Source of the DNA: DAISJD01 sp036821645
GTDB lineage: Bacteria > Pseudomonadota > Alphaproteobacteria > ATCC43930 > CGMCC-115725
Length of the DNA stretch: 7,685 bases
Assembly: GCA_036821645.1 (NCBI GenBank)
Contig: DAISJD010000138.1
Coordinates: 1 to 7,685, forward strand
Direction: 5' to 3'
Within the stretch, counting starts at the first letter, position 1. The number at the start of each line of letters is the position of its first letter. Of the stretch, positions 1 through 5,788 are shown in pieces. The notes below the pieces were generated by a model, which saw nothing but the letters and a program-made list of their open reading frames with translations, did no database searches and was not told the origin of the DNA. The position numbers and the translations under genes are program-made.

Positions 1-55
1 CCGACCGAGCGAGGTGGCGCGGAGCAGACGTTGTGTGCGAAATGTTTGTTTTTGT
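1..55. other. Contig-end sequence of doubtful origin
   Basis: I see no gene here. Read on the minus strand, the stretch just beyond the P5-like block is A-rich (about 43-55), which is what Illumina reads give when they run past the end of an adapter. The remainder (1-42) shows no coding signal or recognisable motif. Because it lies outside adapter-like sequence (see 56-127), it is most likely low-quality read tail rather than chromosome. This is inferred from its position and its A-run. Confidence 0.6.
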
Positions 56-127
56 CAGGCGCGCGCGGCCCCCGAACGCGACCCCCGCGGCATATCGTGG
101 GCAGCGTCAGGTGTGTATAGGAAACGG
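56..127 (+). other. Degraded Nextera/Tn5 sequencing adapter (artefact)
   Basis: Positions 95-127 align without gaps to the 33-base Nextera read-1 transposase adapter (the TCGTCGGCAGCGTC primer part plus the 19-base Tn5 mosaic end), with 28 of 33 identical by hand alignment. The differences are at 99, 111, 120, 122 and 126. Positions 85-94 then occupy the place of a 10-base i5 index. Positions 56-84 align to the 29-base P5 sequence at about 15 of 29, with most mismatches of the A-to-C or T-to-G type. The order P5, index, primer, mosaic end, insert is exactly that of a library molecule. The adapter sequences are known; that this is error-laden read-through kept in the assembly is inference, but a chance match of this length and order is very unlikely. 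The genomic insert would begin at 128. Confidence 0.87.
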
Positions 128-316
128 GAATAGGTTGGTTTCAACCAAGAGGGCCCGCTGTCCCGAAGCCCCCGCCCGCCGCGCCAGGGCCAAGGCGACC
201 GTCGTCACCCCTTCGCCCGGCTCCGCCGATGTAACTGCCAAGATCCGCAACCCACGCGCAATGCTGCCCGCATAAATACGTTGCACCTCGGCATAATGAA
301 TCGGCAAATCACTCAT
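107..316 (-). CDS. CpsD/CapB-like (BY-kinase family) ATPase, N-terminal fragment only
   Basis: This is the start of a protein resembling the cytoplasmic P-loop domain of bacterial tyrosine kinases and CpsD-type ATPases that control polysaccharide chain length and export. The reading frame closes at 107, but only codons down to 128 (63 residues) are genomic; the last six residues and the stop come from adapter-like sequence, so the gene is truncated artificially. Visible features are LRILAVTSAEPGEGVTT at residues 23-39 (Walker A position) and RALLVETNL at residues 54-62, where the family has its second nucleotide-binding strand (LLVDxDLR-like). The usual Walker A lysine is replaced by valine (V37), and the acidic residue of the second motif is Glu59. 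The start ATG lies 3 bases after the stop of the export gene, so the two are surely co-transcribed. Family membership is fairly sure; kinase activity is doubtful because of the missing lysine and cannot be judged from a fragment. Confidence 0.72.
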   Translation of the reverse strand: MSDLPIHYAEVQRIYAGSIARGLRILAVTSAEPGEGVTTVALALARRAGASGQRALLVETNLFPFPIHT

Positions 317-319
317 CGA

Positions 320-2578
320 TCACAATCTTCCAATCAACGCAAAGACCGACAAGACCGACACCACATCCTTGACCCCGTCGATCAACATCCGAAAATCGCT
401 TTGCGATATATTCGGGATATAAACCGTATCGCCCGCACGTAAAACAGGTATATCGCGAAAATTGCCGGTCTTGGCAAACTGAACCAAGTTGAAGGTTCGG
501 GCCCGGTCCTGGTCGTCGCGGGTAAAATTGATCACGACGATCTTTTCCTGATAGGCATCCGGCGTCGGGCCGCCCGCTTCCGCCAAGAGGTCGAGGAGGG
601 TCATGCTGTCATTGAACCGATACCGGCCGGGACGCGCGACGGAGCCCAAGACACGGATCGTCGATTCCTTAGATTGGGTGAGATAATCGGCACCCCGTTC
701 TGGGATGAAAATCAAATCGCCCGGATCCAATTCCGGCAAAAGCCGCTCGTCGCCACTGTTGAAATAGGCATTGAGATCGACCTTGACGATCGTGGCGGGG
801 CCATTGCCGCCATGACGGCGCGTCACCCGGATATTTTCCAGATCGGCATTGCCGGCCGGACCATCGGCGGCACTCAGAATATCGAGAAACCGCACATCTT
901 TACTGAAGGCAAATCGGCCCGGCGTGCGAAAGGCTCCGATGAGATAGATCGAATTGTCGGGCGATTGTTTCAAGTAGTTCGACCGATTGTCGCGCACATC
1001 ATCCGGCAATTCTGGAATCGTGACGGTATAACCCGGCTTGATCACCGGCAATTGGTCGAGCCTGCCACCCTTTTCAAGCAAAGCCCCCAAATCGAACAAT
1101 TCGACCTTGGCATCGGGTCCCTTGTCGGACGGCAGAATTTGGATGCGCGCCGTATTGGCCCGCGGCCCAGGCCCCCCCGCCTCGGCGATGAGATCGAGGA
1201 TCGACATCGTATCGTTCCACTCATAGCGACCCGGTGCATTAATGGCCCCGATGATCCGCACGATCCGATCCGGGCCATATTTCAACCAAGAAGACGTTTG
1301 ATCGTTTTCCGCCTTTTCCGGCACGAAAATCGCGTCGCCCGGTTGCAGTTTCGGCAAGGGCGGGTTCTTGGTCTTGGCTTCGGTATAGGAGAGGAGATTG
1401 AACTGGTCGACGGTGCCGTCTTGATGCAGAATCCGCAAGCCGCTCGTATCGGCGAACCGGGTCGGGCCGCCCGCATTCGCCAAAACATCGAGGAACGACA
1501 CAGTCGGTTTCGTTTCAAAGGCACCGGGCTTGAACACTTCGCCCATGACATAGACCGTGCGTTGGCCGCCTTTGACTTCCTCGATTTCCTTGGGAATATA
1601 GATCGTCGTCCCAGGGGCGATCAGGGGCAGAAGATCGCGTCGGCCGGTATCCAGATATTCCTTCAAATTGAACAATTGCGGCTGGTTCTTGGTAATGACC
1701 CGAATGCCTTCAACCGTAGAATACCGGGTGACGCCACCCGCCCGCATGACATATTCGAGGATCGAGGCTTCGGGCTTATAGGCGAAAGAACCGGGGCTAT
1801 TCACCTCGCCAAACACCTTGATCGCACTGCGATCGTCACCGCCATCGCCCGATGATGTCAGAGTGCGGGCATCGAACTCAACTTGAACATTGCCGGTCAA
1901 GGGCGATGCCGGAATGAAAATCTCGTCCAAAGGCTGCAAAGCGGGGACGAGGGACGGATCGCCCGTATCGAGGTATTTTTTGTAATCGAAATTAATGACA
2001 TCGCGCCCACGACGCAATTGCAACCGGTCGAGTTGTGCCCCCGGTGCAAGGCCGCCTGCAGCGTTCACGGCCATCTGAACCGTCGCATCACCCGGCAATT
2101 CGACGGGGCCGGGTTGCTTTGCATAGCCCAGCACTGTGACCAGCAGCCGCCGTTCTTTGAGCGCGAGTTCAAAACGGGTCATATCGCGAAACACTTTGGC
2201 AAGGGCGGTTCTGACCGTTTCCTGTGCCTGGGCGATACTGAGGCCGGCCACATTGACGAGCCCGATTTCGGGCAATTGCAAATTGCCGCGCCGATCGACC
2301 TGAAACGATTTGTTCAGCGTGTCTTCACCGGGGAGGGCGAGGTAAAGTACGTCACCGATCCGCACGGCAAGATCGGGGCTGGAATTTTCCGCCGTACCGG
2401 CCAATGTTCCGGGCCGCGTCGGAGCAGGAGGCTGGCCTTGGGCCTGGGCCGTAGATTTGACGCCGACCTTGCCGGGGACAAGAGAATCGGGCTTGGCCTT
2501 GGCGGGGGCCGCTTCGGACGATACCGCAAGGCCCATCATCAACATCAGGCATAAAAACGAAGTTATAAGACCGCGCAT
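320..2578 (-). CDS. Polysaccharide export protein with six SLBB repeats (Wza/GumB-related)
   Basis: This is a 752-residue periplasmic or outer-membrane polysaccharide export protein. Residues 1-24 form a signal peptide (MRGLITS, then a hydrophobic core ending SSEAA-AP). There is no lipobox cysteine, unlike classical Wza. A Pro/Ala-rich linker (about 25-60) precedes a Poly_export-type domain (about 68-142; RIGDVLYLALPGED, then RGNLQLPEIGLVNVAGLS). Six SLBB-type units follow at about 145-224, 253-330, 340-421, 438-523, 542-628 and 639-722, each with a V.GxxxxPG start, an AGG/ADGP core and a PGD.I.IP end. The C-terminus (about 729-752) is a hydrophobic helix, VVSVLSVFALIGRL. Wza-type proteins usually have about 380 residues and two SLBB domains, so this is a long form. 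The start is supported by AAGGGA (2584-2589) 5 bases upstream. It overlaps the lipoprotein gene by 16 bases and is followed after 3 bases by the CpsD-like gene. Export function is confident; whether it forms the outer-membrane pore itself is not. Confidence 0.93.
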   Translation of the reverse strand: MRGLITSFLCLMLMMGLAVSSEAAPAKAKPDSLVPGKVGVKSTAQAQGQPPAPTRPGTLAGTAENSSPDLAVRIGDVLYLALPGEDTLNKSFQVDRRGNLQLPEIGLVNVAGLSIAQAQETVRTALAKVFRDMTRFELALKERRLLVTVLGYAKQPGPVELPGDATVQMAVNAAGGLAPGAQLDRLQLRRGRDVINFDYKKYLDTGDPSLVPALQPLDEIFIPASPLTGNVQVEFDARTLTSSGDGGDDRSAIKVFGEVNSPGSFAYKPEASILEYVMRAGGVTRYSTVEGIRVITKNQPQLFNLKEYLDTGRRDLLPLIAPGTTIYIPKEIEEVKGGQRTVYVMGEVFKPGAFETKPTVSFLDVLANAGGPTRFADTSGLRILHQDGTVDQFNLLSYTEAKTKNPPLPKLQPGDAIFVPEKAENDQTSSWLKYGPDRIVRIIGAINAPGRYEWNDTMSILDLIAEAGGPGPRANTARIQILPSDKGPDAKVELFDLGALLEKGGRLDQLPVIKPGYTVTIPELPDDVRDNRSNYLKQSPDNSIYLIGAFRTPGRFAFSKDVRFLDILSAADGPAGNADLENIRVTRRHGGNGPATIVKVDLNAYFNSGDERLLPELDPGDLIFIPERGADYLTQSKESTIRVLGSVARPGRYRFNDSMTLLDLLAEAGGPTPDAYQEKIVVINFTRDDQDRARTFNLVQFAKTGNFRDIPVLRAGDTVYIPNISQSDFRMLIDGVKDVVSVLSVFALIGRL
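413..2146 (-). repeat. Six tandem SLBB-encoding units within the export gene
   Basis: Protein-level repeats of about 78-87 residues are encoded at 1907-2146, 1589-1822, 1316-1561, 1010-1267, 695-955 and 413-664 (unit 1 to unit 6 in reading order). All share a beta-strand with Gly and PG, a helix ending in AGG or ADG, a variable loop, an F-N/D-L segment, and a PGD-I-IP closing strand. Unit 1 is the most divergent (PLDEIFIP at its end, CDS residues about 217-224). A 28-residue linker with a Ser/Gly/Asp-rich patch separates it from unit 2. Similarity between units is at protein level; only short DNA words recur, for example GGGCCGCCCGC in units 3 and 6. The repeat is therefore old, not a recent duplication. 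Confidence 0.85.
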
Positions 2579-2958
2579 GACGTTCCCTTCACGCCGGTTG
2601 CATCGGGATCGATGCCCGCAAAACTCAACAAATCAGCGACCAATATTTCCAGGGTGCGCAAGTCGGCCCGGGCATCGGCGATGAGATCGCCGGCCAATTC
2701 ACGGGCGATGCGGTTGCTCATCAATTCCGCCCGCGGTAGGCTTGCGGTCGAGAGACCTGCGGCCTCCGACTGCTTGAATTGATTGATGCGGCCGCGCAGA
2801 CACGACAGTGTCGCGTTCATCTGATCGGCTTCCCCTGCCAGCGGTGCAGGCCGCAATTCGGCAATCCCGCCATGGCCCTGGTCCGGCCAGCCAAGATCGC
2901 TGCTGCATCCCGCCAAAAACGGCACGATCAGGAAACAAGCGAGAAGAAATGCGCGCAT
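2563..2958 (-). CDS. Small lipoprotein of unknown function in the export operon
   Basis: This is a 131-residue predicted lipoprotein. The N-terminus is MRAFLLACFLIVPFLAGCSS: a basic start, a hydrophobic core and an LAGC lipobox, with Cys18 as the lipidated residue. Serine follows it, which in proteobacteria normally sends lipoproteins to the outer membrane. The mature part is mostly helical in character (about 45-118, rich in Ala, Leu, Arg and Asp) and has a second cysteine near the end (Cys128). I do not recognise a named family. The frame stays open upstream to 3141, but that part overlaps the STAS gene and lacks coding character, so the ATG at 2958 just before the signal peptide was chosen. 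It starts 7 bases after the STAS stop and its end overlaps the export gene by 16 bases, implying translational coupling. A partner role for the export protein is inferred from context only. Confidence 0.85.
   Translation of the reverse strand: MRAFLLACFLIVPFLAGCSSDLGWPDQGHGGIAELRPAPLAGEADQMNATLSCLRGRINQFKQSEAAGLSTASLPRAELMSNRIARELAGDLIADARADLRTLEILVADLLSFAGIDPDATGVKGTSCAVL
2584..2589 (-). promoter_or_regulatory. Ribosome binding site of the SLBB export gene
   Basis: AAGGGA on the minus strand, 5 bases before the ATG at 2578, lies inside the 3' end of the lipoprotein gene. It fixes the export protein start at the residue that begins a proper signal peptide. Confidence 0.65.
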
Positions 2959-2965
2959 GGGGTGA

Positions 2966-3283
2966 TCAGGCTGCCTCGAAGGAAGGTTTGATCGGAATGG
3001 CCCGGTCGATCCGCAAGGATTGAATGAGACGTTGGGGTTGATCATGCAGGCCCACCAGGGTGAGTGATCGTTTTGCGGCATAGAGCCGCTTGAACAAAAA
3101 CACGACGCAGCCGACACCGGACGAATCGAGAAAGGAAACATTCGTGAAATCCATCACCACGTTCACCGTCGAATTCGCCACGATGCCCTCCAGCATCGAC
3201 CGGGCATCGGCAACCGCCAGGGCATCGAATTCGCCGTCCAACGCAATAATGACCGTACCGGGATCGACATAGGTCGCGTGCAT
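2966..3283 (-). CDS. STAS-domain protein (anti-sigma factor antagonist type)
   Basis: This is a 105-residue single-domain STAS protein of the SpoIIAA/RsbV type. Visible elements are VIIALDGEFDALAVADAR at 11-28 (first strand and helix), NVVMDFTNVSFLDSSGVG at 41-58, and a C-terminal strand, SLTLVGL. FLDSSGVG carries the conserved Asp53 and the Ser54/Ser55 pair, the site where such proteins are phosphorylated by HPK/GHKL-type anti-sigma kinases and dephosphorylated by PP2C phosphatases. These proteins act in the cytoplasm by binding a partner only in one phosphorylation state. Two starts are possible: ATG at 3337 (123 residues, no clear ribosome site) and ATG at 3283, which has a perfect AAGGAG 9 bases upstream. 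I chose 3283. It is the first gene of the minus-strand export operon. No kinase or phosphatase partner is in the window. The fold assignment is confident; its target is unknown. Confidence 0.9.
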   Translation of the reverse strand: MHATYVDPGTVIIALDGEFDALAVADARSMLEGIVANSTVNVVMDFTNVSFLDSSGVGCVVFLFKRLYAAKRSLTLVGLHDQPQRLIQSLRIDRAIPIKPSFEAA

Positions 3284-3478
3284 AAACCCCATCTCCTTGA
3301 CGTGGGCCGCCATTTGTAACGCATATTGCGCAAGCATCGTACCAAGAAATCGTATTCAACTAGATAAAGCGAAACGCCGCGTGCCGTCATTGTTGCGTCA
3401 CTCTTCTAATAAAACCGTTTTTTCTCTCAAAATGCAAAACACACTTCTTGTGAAATGCAGCATCGGGTGGATGGTCCC
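3284..3478. promoter_or_regulatory. Divergent intergenic region between the export operon and a glycosyltransferase
   Basis: About 195 bases must hold the promoters of the minus-strand export operon and the plus-strand glycosyltransferase. Positions about 3395-3460 are markedly AT-rich against the GC-rich neighbours. On the minus strand, TTGCAT (3433-3438) and TTTTAT (3409-3414) with an 18-base spacer are a weak sigma-70-like pair for the export operon. The direct repeat AAATGCA (3431-3437 and 3453-3459, 22 bases start to start) and AACCGTT (3413-3419, also found at the other divergent region) could be regulator sites. No element is certain. If the STAS gene began at 3337 the region would shrink to about 140 bases. 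Confidence 0.4.
3293..3298 (-). promoter_or_regulatory. Ribosome binding site deciding the STAS gene start
   Basis: A perfect AAGGAG on the minus strand sits 9 bases before the ATG at 3283. The alternative ATGs at 3337 and 3313 lack such a site, and the ATG at 3292 directly abuts it (too close). This favours the 105-residue product. Confidence 0.7.
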
Positions 3479-4519
3479 ATGATTGAAAAACCCCCATTAT
3501 TGCGCCCATCCATCTGGCTCCTCGTCGACAGCCGGGATATTGGCGGGATCGAGACCCATCTTCTAATGGTTTCTCAAGGACTTAAGCAGCAAGGCTATGC
3601 ACCGGAAATCATTTTTTGGGCCGATTACGGCCCCCATCCCCTGGTCCCCAGCCTCAAAGAAGCCCAGATTCCCTATCGCAGTTTGCAACGCGGCTTTCGC
3701 GATTTGCTGCACATTCTCCGCCAGGAACGTCCGGCAATTTTGCATACGCATGGCTATAAGGCCAACCTGCTAGGGCGGATTGCCGCAAGGCTGGCATGCG
3801 TTCCCGTCATCGCAACATACCATACCGGCAATCCCAGTACCGGCTTAGTCCGGCTTTATACCGGGCTCGATCAGATGACCGCACGGCTTGCTCCCCGCCT
3901 CGCCGTATCGGCGGCCATCGCGCAAACCCTGCCGAAACCGGTAACCTTACTGCCGAATTTCGTCGCCCTCCCCCCCCTCGACACCCTATCCGATGCGCCG
4001 CATCGGGTGTTCGGCTTTGTCGGACGCCTCAGCCACGAGAAAGGACCGGACCTCTTTTGCGCCTTGGCCGCCCACATGCCCGGTCATCGCTTCGCCCTCT
4101 ATGGCGACGGCCCGATGGGACCGGCCCTGCGTGCAGCCTGCCCGAACGGCCCTGAATTCATGGGGCGTACCGTGCCGATGACGGCCCATTGGGGGGACCT
4201 CGATCTGTTAGTCATGTCCTCGCGGCATGAGGGCCTACCGCTCGCCGCCCTCGAAGCCATGGCGCATGGAATTCCCGTCGCGGCTTTTGCCGTCGGGGGT
4301 CTGCCCGATCTCATCGATCCCGGCGAGGACGGGTATCTCGCCCCGGCCGAGGATGTGGGCGCCCTCGCCCGCTGCCTCGAAACCTGGCTCGCCCTTGCCC
4401 CGGAACGGAAAAGCGCGATGCGGGCCGCCGCGCGCCGGAAGATCGAACGATCCTATAGCCTCGACAGCGGCACAACCGCGCTCTGTGCCGCTTATCGGGC
4501 CGCCGGTGCCCGAATTTGA
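3479..4519 (+). CDS. GT4-family (GT-B fold) glycosyltransferase
   Basis: This is a 346-residue cytoplasmic or membrane-associated glycosyltransferase that transfers a sugar from a nucleotide donor to a growing lipid-linked glycan. Motifs in order are SRDIGGIETHL (18-28; glycine-rich loop of the N-terminal Rossmann domain), ILHTHGYKANLLG (87-99), the linker after VTLLPNF, FVGRLSHEKGPD (180-191; donor-phosphate-binding Arg183 and Lys188), YGDGP (208-212), and an intact E7E motif EGLPLAALEA (Glu251 and Glu259). Length and motif order fit complete GT4 enzymes. An in-frame ATG at 3455 would add eight residues, but the conserved part begins after the ATG at 3479, which has a purine-rich GGTGGATGG stretch upstream; the choice is uncertain. 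It is transcribed alone, divergent from the export operon and convergent with the next gene. Donor and acceptor sugars cannot be read from the sequence. There is no membrane helix. Confidence 0.92.
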   Translation: MIEKPPLLRPSIWLLVDSRDIGGIETHLLMVSQGLKQQGYAPEIIFWADYGPHPLVPSLKEAQIPYRSLQRGFRDLLHILRQERPAILHTHGYKANLLGRIAARLACVPVIATYHTGNPSTGLVRLYTGLDQMTARLAPRLAVSAAIAQTLPKPVTLLPNFVALPPLDTLSDAPHRVFGFVGRLSHEKGPDLFCALAAHMPGHRFALYGDGPMGPALRAACPNGPEFMGRTVPMTAHWGDLDLLVMSSRHEGLPLAALEAMAHGIPVAAFAVGGLPDLIDPGEDGYLAPAEDVGALARCLETWLALAPERKSAMRAAARRKIERSYSLDSGTTALCAAYRAAGARI

Positions 4520-4545
4520 GCGACGCCGCGCGCTCCTCGGTCTCG
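4520..4545. other. Convergent gene junction without visible terminator
   Basis: Only 26 bases lie between the stop codons of the two converging glycosyltransferase genes. The stretch is GC-rich, and I see neither a long stem nor a T-run on either strand. Transcripts probably overlap into each other or end by Rho. Confidence 0.5.
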
Positions 4546-5502
4546 TTAACGCGCCCCTCCTTCGATCAGGCGCATCGCACCGGCACAATCGCGCAACCCC
4601 TCCCATGCCGTGCGCAGGCTCGGCCGTTTGTAAAAGGCGGCGCTATGCTTCAACAAGGCCCGCGGCCATTGCTTGCATTCACGCGCCAATTCGGCTTCTG
4701 CAATCAAAACCCGTGCCTCGGCACTGCGCACCGCCATCGGATCGAGAGCCGCAACCGCCGGCCGGTAGCGATCGATGATCCGTCGCATCGCCTCGATCAC
4801 GGCCGGTAAATTGCGGCTCGTCGATCCCGGACGCACGAGATAGTCGGTTTCGACGCGCGCATTGCACCAAACATCCCCGGTCTGGGCAAGGCGCAGCCAC
4901 AACTCCCAATCCTCGGCAACCTTGTAATCCGGTGAAAACCCCCCGGCTGCGATCAGGGCCGCCCGCCGCACCAAAACCGTCGAGGTACCGACGATATTTT
5001 CCGCCAGAATGAGGGGCAAGGCCGATGGGCCAAGGCCGATCAACCCGGTGCGCCCACCGAGCCATGCCCGGAACCCCGGCCAAAAACCGAAGCAGGTGCC
5101 GAGACTCTCGCCCGTCGGCGTCCGGTGATCGTAATCGGCAAAACTCAAAACGAGACGGGGTTCGGCATCGAAAAGCCGAAACCGATCGGCGATGGCACCG
5201 GGCAGCCAGACATCGTCCGCATCGAGAAACCCGATGATCGCACCACCCGCCGCCGCAACCCCGGCATTGCGGGCGGCTGCGGCCCCCACCCCCCCCAACG
5301 TGATGGCCTTCAGCCATGGATCCTGATTTTGTGCCGCCGCCAACCAATCCGCCGTGCCATCGGTCGATCCATCGTTGACCACGATGATTTCGATCGGGCC
5401 GAGGTCGGCTACGGCGCGAATGCTGCGCACGGCATGGGGGAGGTAGGCGATACAATTGCGCGATGGAATCACGACGCTCAACGAAGGTTTCGCCATCGAC
5501 AT
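4546..5502 (-). CDS. GT2-family (GT-A fold) glycosyltransferase
   Basis: This is a 318-residue GT-A glycosyltransferase, probably adding one sugar of the repeat unit in the cytoplasm. It shows LSVVIPSRN (8-16), the UDP-binding VVNDGSTDGT (41-50), AAAARNAGVAAA (74-85), GFLDADDVWLPG (91-102) with the metal-binding DxD motif at Asp94-Ala-Asp96, and VAEDWELWLRLA (195-206) with the Glu-Asp pair typical of the catalytic base region. The remaining C-terminal 90 residues are helical, with no membrane segment. The frame stays open upstream to 5865, but that part crosses an AT-rich non-coding stretch and overlaps the next gene. ATG at 5502 (MSMAKPS) directly precedes the conserved first strand and has GGAG 10 bases upstream; ATG at 5496 is a near alternative. 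The gene ends 26 bases from the convergent GT4 gene, with no clear terminator between. Sugar specificity is unknown. Confidence 0.93.
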   Translation of the reverse strand: MSMAKPSLSVVIPSRNCIAYLPHAVRSIRAVADLGPIEIIVVNDGSTDGTADWLAAAQNQDPWLKAITLGGVGAAAARNAGVAAAGGAIIGFLDADDVWLPGAIADRFRLFDAEPRLVLSFADYDHRTPTGESLGTCFGFWPGFRAWLGGRTGLIGLGPSALPLILAENIVGTSTVLVRRAALIAAGGFSPDYKVAEDWELWLRLAQTGDVWCNARVETDYLVRPGSTSRNLPAVIEAMRRIIDRYRPAVAALDPMAVRSAEARVLIAEAELARECKQWPRALLKHSAAFYKRPSLRTAWEGLRDCAGAMRLIEGGAR

Positions 5503-5788
5503 CTGGTCCCTACTCCACGGGCAATGGCCCGAAACATAAATTCTGACGCATTCTTGATGATGATAAACAGTTAATTCAGATATATTCGTTAACAAGTTTC
5601 GATTAAACGGTTGAGAAATGAGGCGGTATCCGTGATGCCCATGATGGCCAAAGTTTCTATGGCCAACGGTTCTGCGGAGGCGAGCGTCCCTTGGCGGTGA
5701 ACCGGCCGAGGCCGAGCGGCATTCTGCGCGGAACGCCGTTTTCTTTCTTGCGCCGGGTCTTCTCACCCGCGCCCTCAAGGTTACCCCC
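5503..5788. promoter_or_regulatory. Divergent intergenic region with AT-rich core and GC-rich leader
   Basis: These 286 bases separate the start of the minus-strand GT2 gene from the plus-strand GT4 gene. Positions about 5536-5612 are AT-rich and contain GTTAA (5570-5574) and TTAAC (5589-5593) as an inverted pair around GATATATT. Positions 5613-5788 are GC-rich and have no convincing gene. They hold a direct repeat ATGGCCAA (5644-5651 and 5659-5666) and AACGGTT twice (5606-5612 and 5665-5671). A plus-strand promoter near TTGATG (5554-5559) would leave a 5' leader of about 180 bases or more. I could not fix a -10 box. The AT-rich core suits an H-NS-like or MucR-like regulator, which is speculation. 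Confidence 0.4.

Noticed and set aside
10..45. Loose resemblance of the far left end (minus strand) to a TruSeq adapter word
   Set aside because: The match needs gaps and lacks the adapter's conserved start; likely chance in read-tail noise.
107..127. Natural frameshift or pseudogene at the end of the CpsD-like gene
   Set aside because: The break coincides exactly with the adapter mosaic end, so an artefact explains it better than gene decay.
33..275. Plus-strand open frame of 80 codons at the left edge
   Set aside because: It spans adapter-like sequence and is antisense to the CpsD-like fragment.
674..1855. Plus-strand open frame of 393 codons antisense to the export gene
   Set aside because: Lies wholly inside the SLBB gene. 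The protein has no recognisable domain and is rich in Arg, Ile and Gly as expected from antisense of GC-biased codons.
1883..2554. Plus-strand open frame of 223 codons antisense to the export gene
   Set aside because: Same reason; the sense strand encodes a clear signal peptide, Poly_export domain and first SLBB unit.
2959..3141. Upstream extension of the lipoprotein frame by 61 codons
   Set aside because: It lies antiphase within the STAS gene and would bury the signal peptide and lipobox in the middle of the protein.
4520..4560. Possible bidirectional terminator between converging genes
   Set aside because: Only a 5-base GCGCG/CGCGC pairing with a long loop and no T-run on either strand.
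5635..5700. Short plus-strand frame of 21 codons as a leader peptide gene
   Set aside because: No clear ribosome site at proper spacing, no conserved feature; mentioned only as part of the leader observation.
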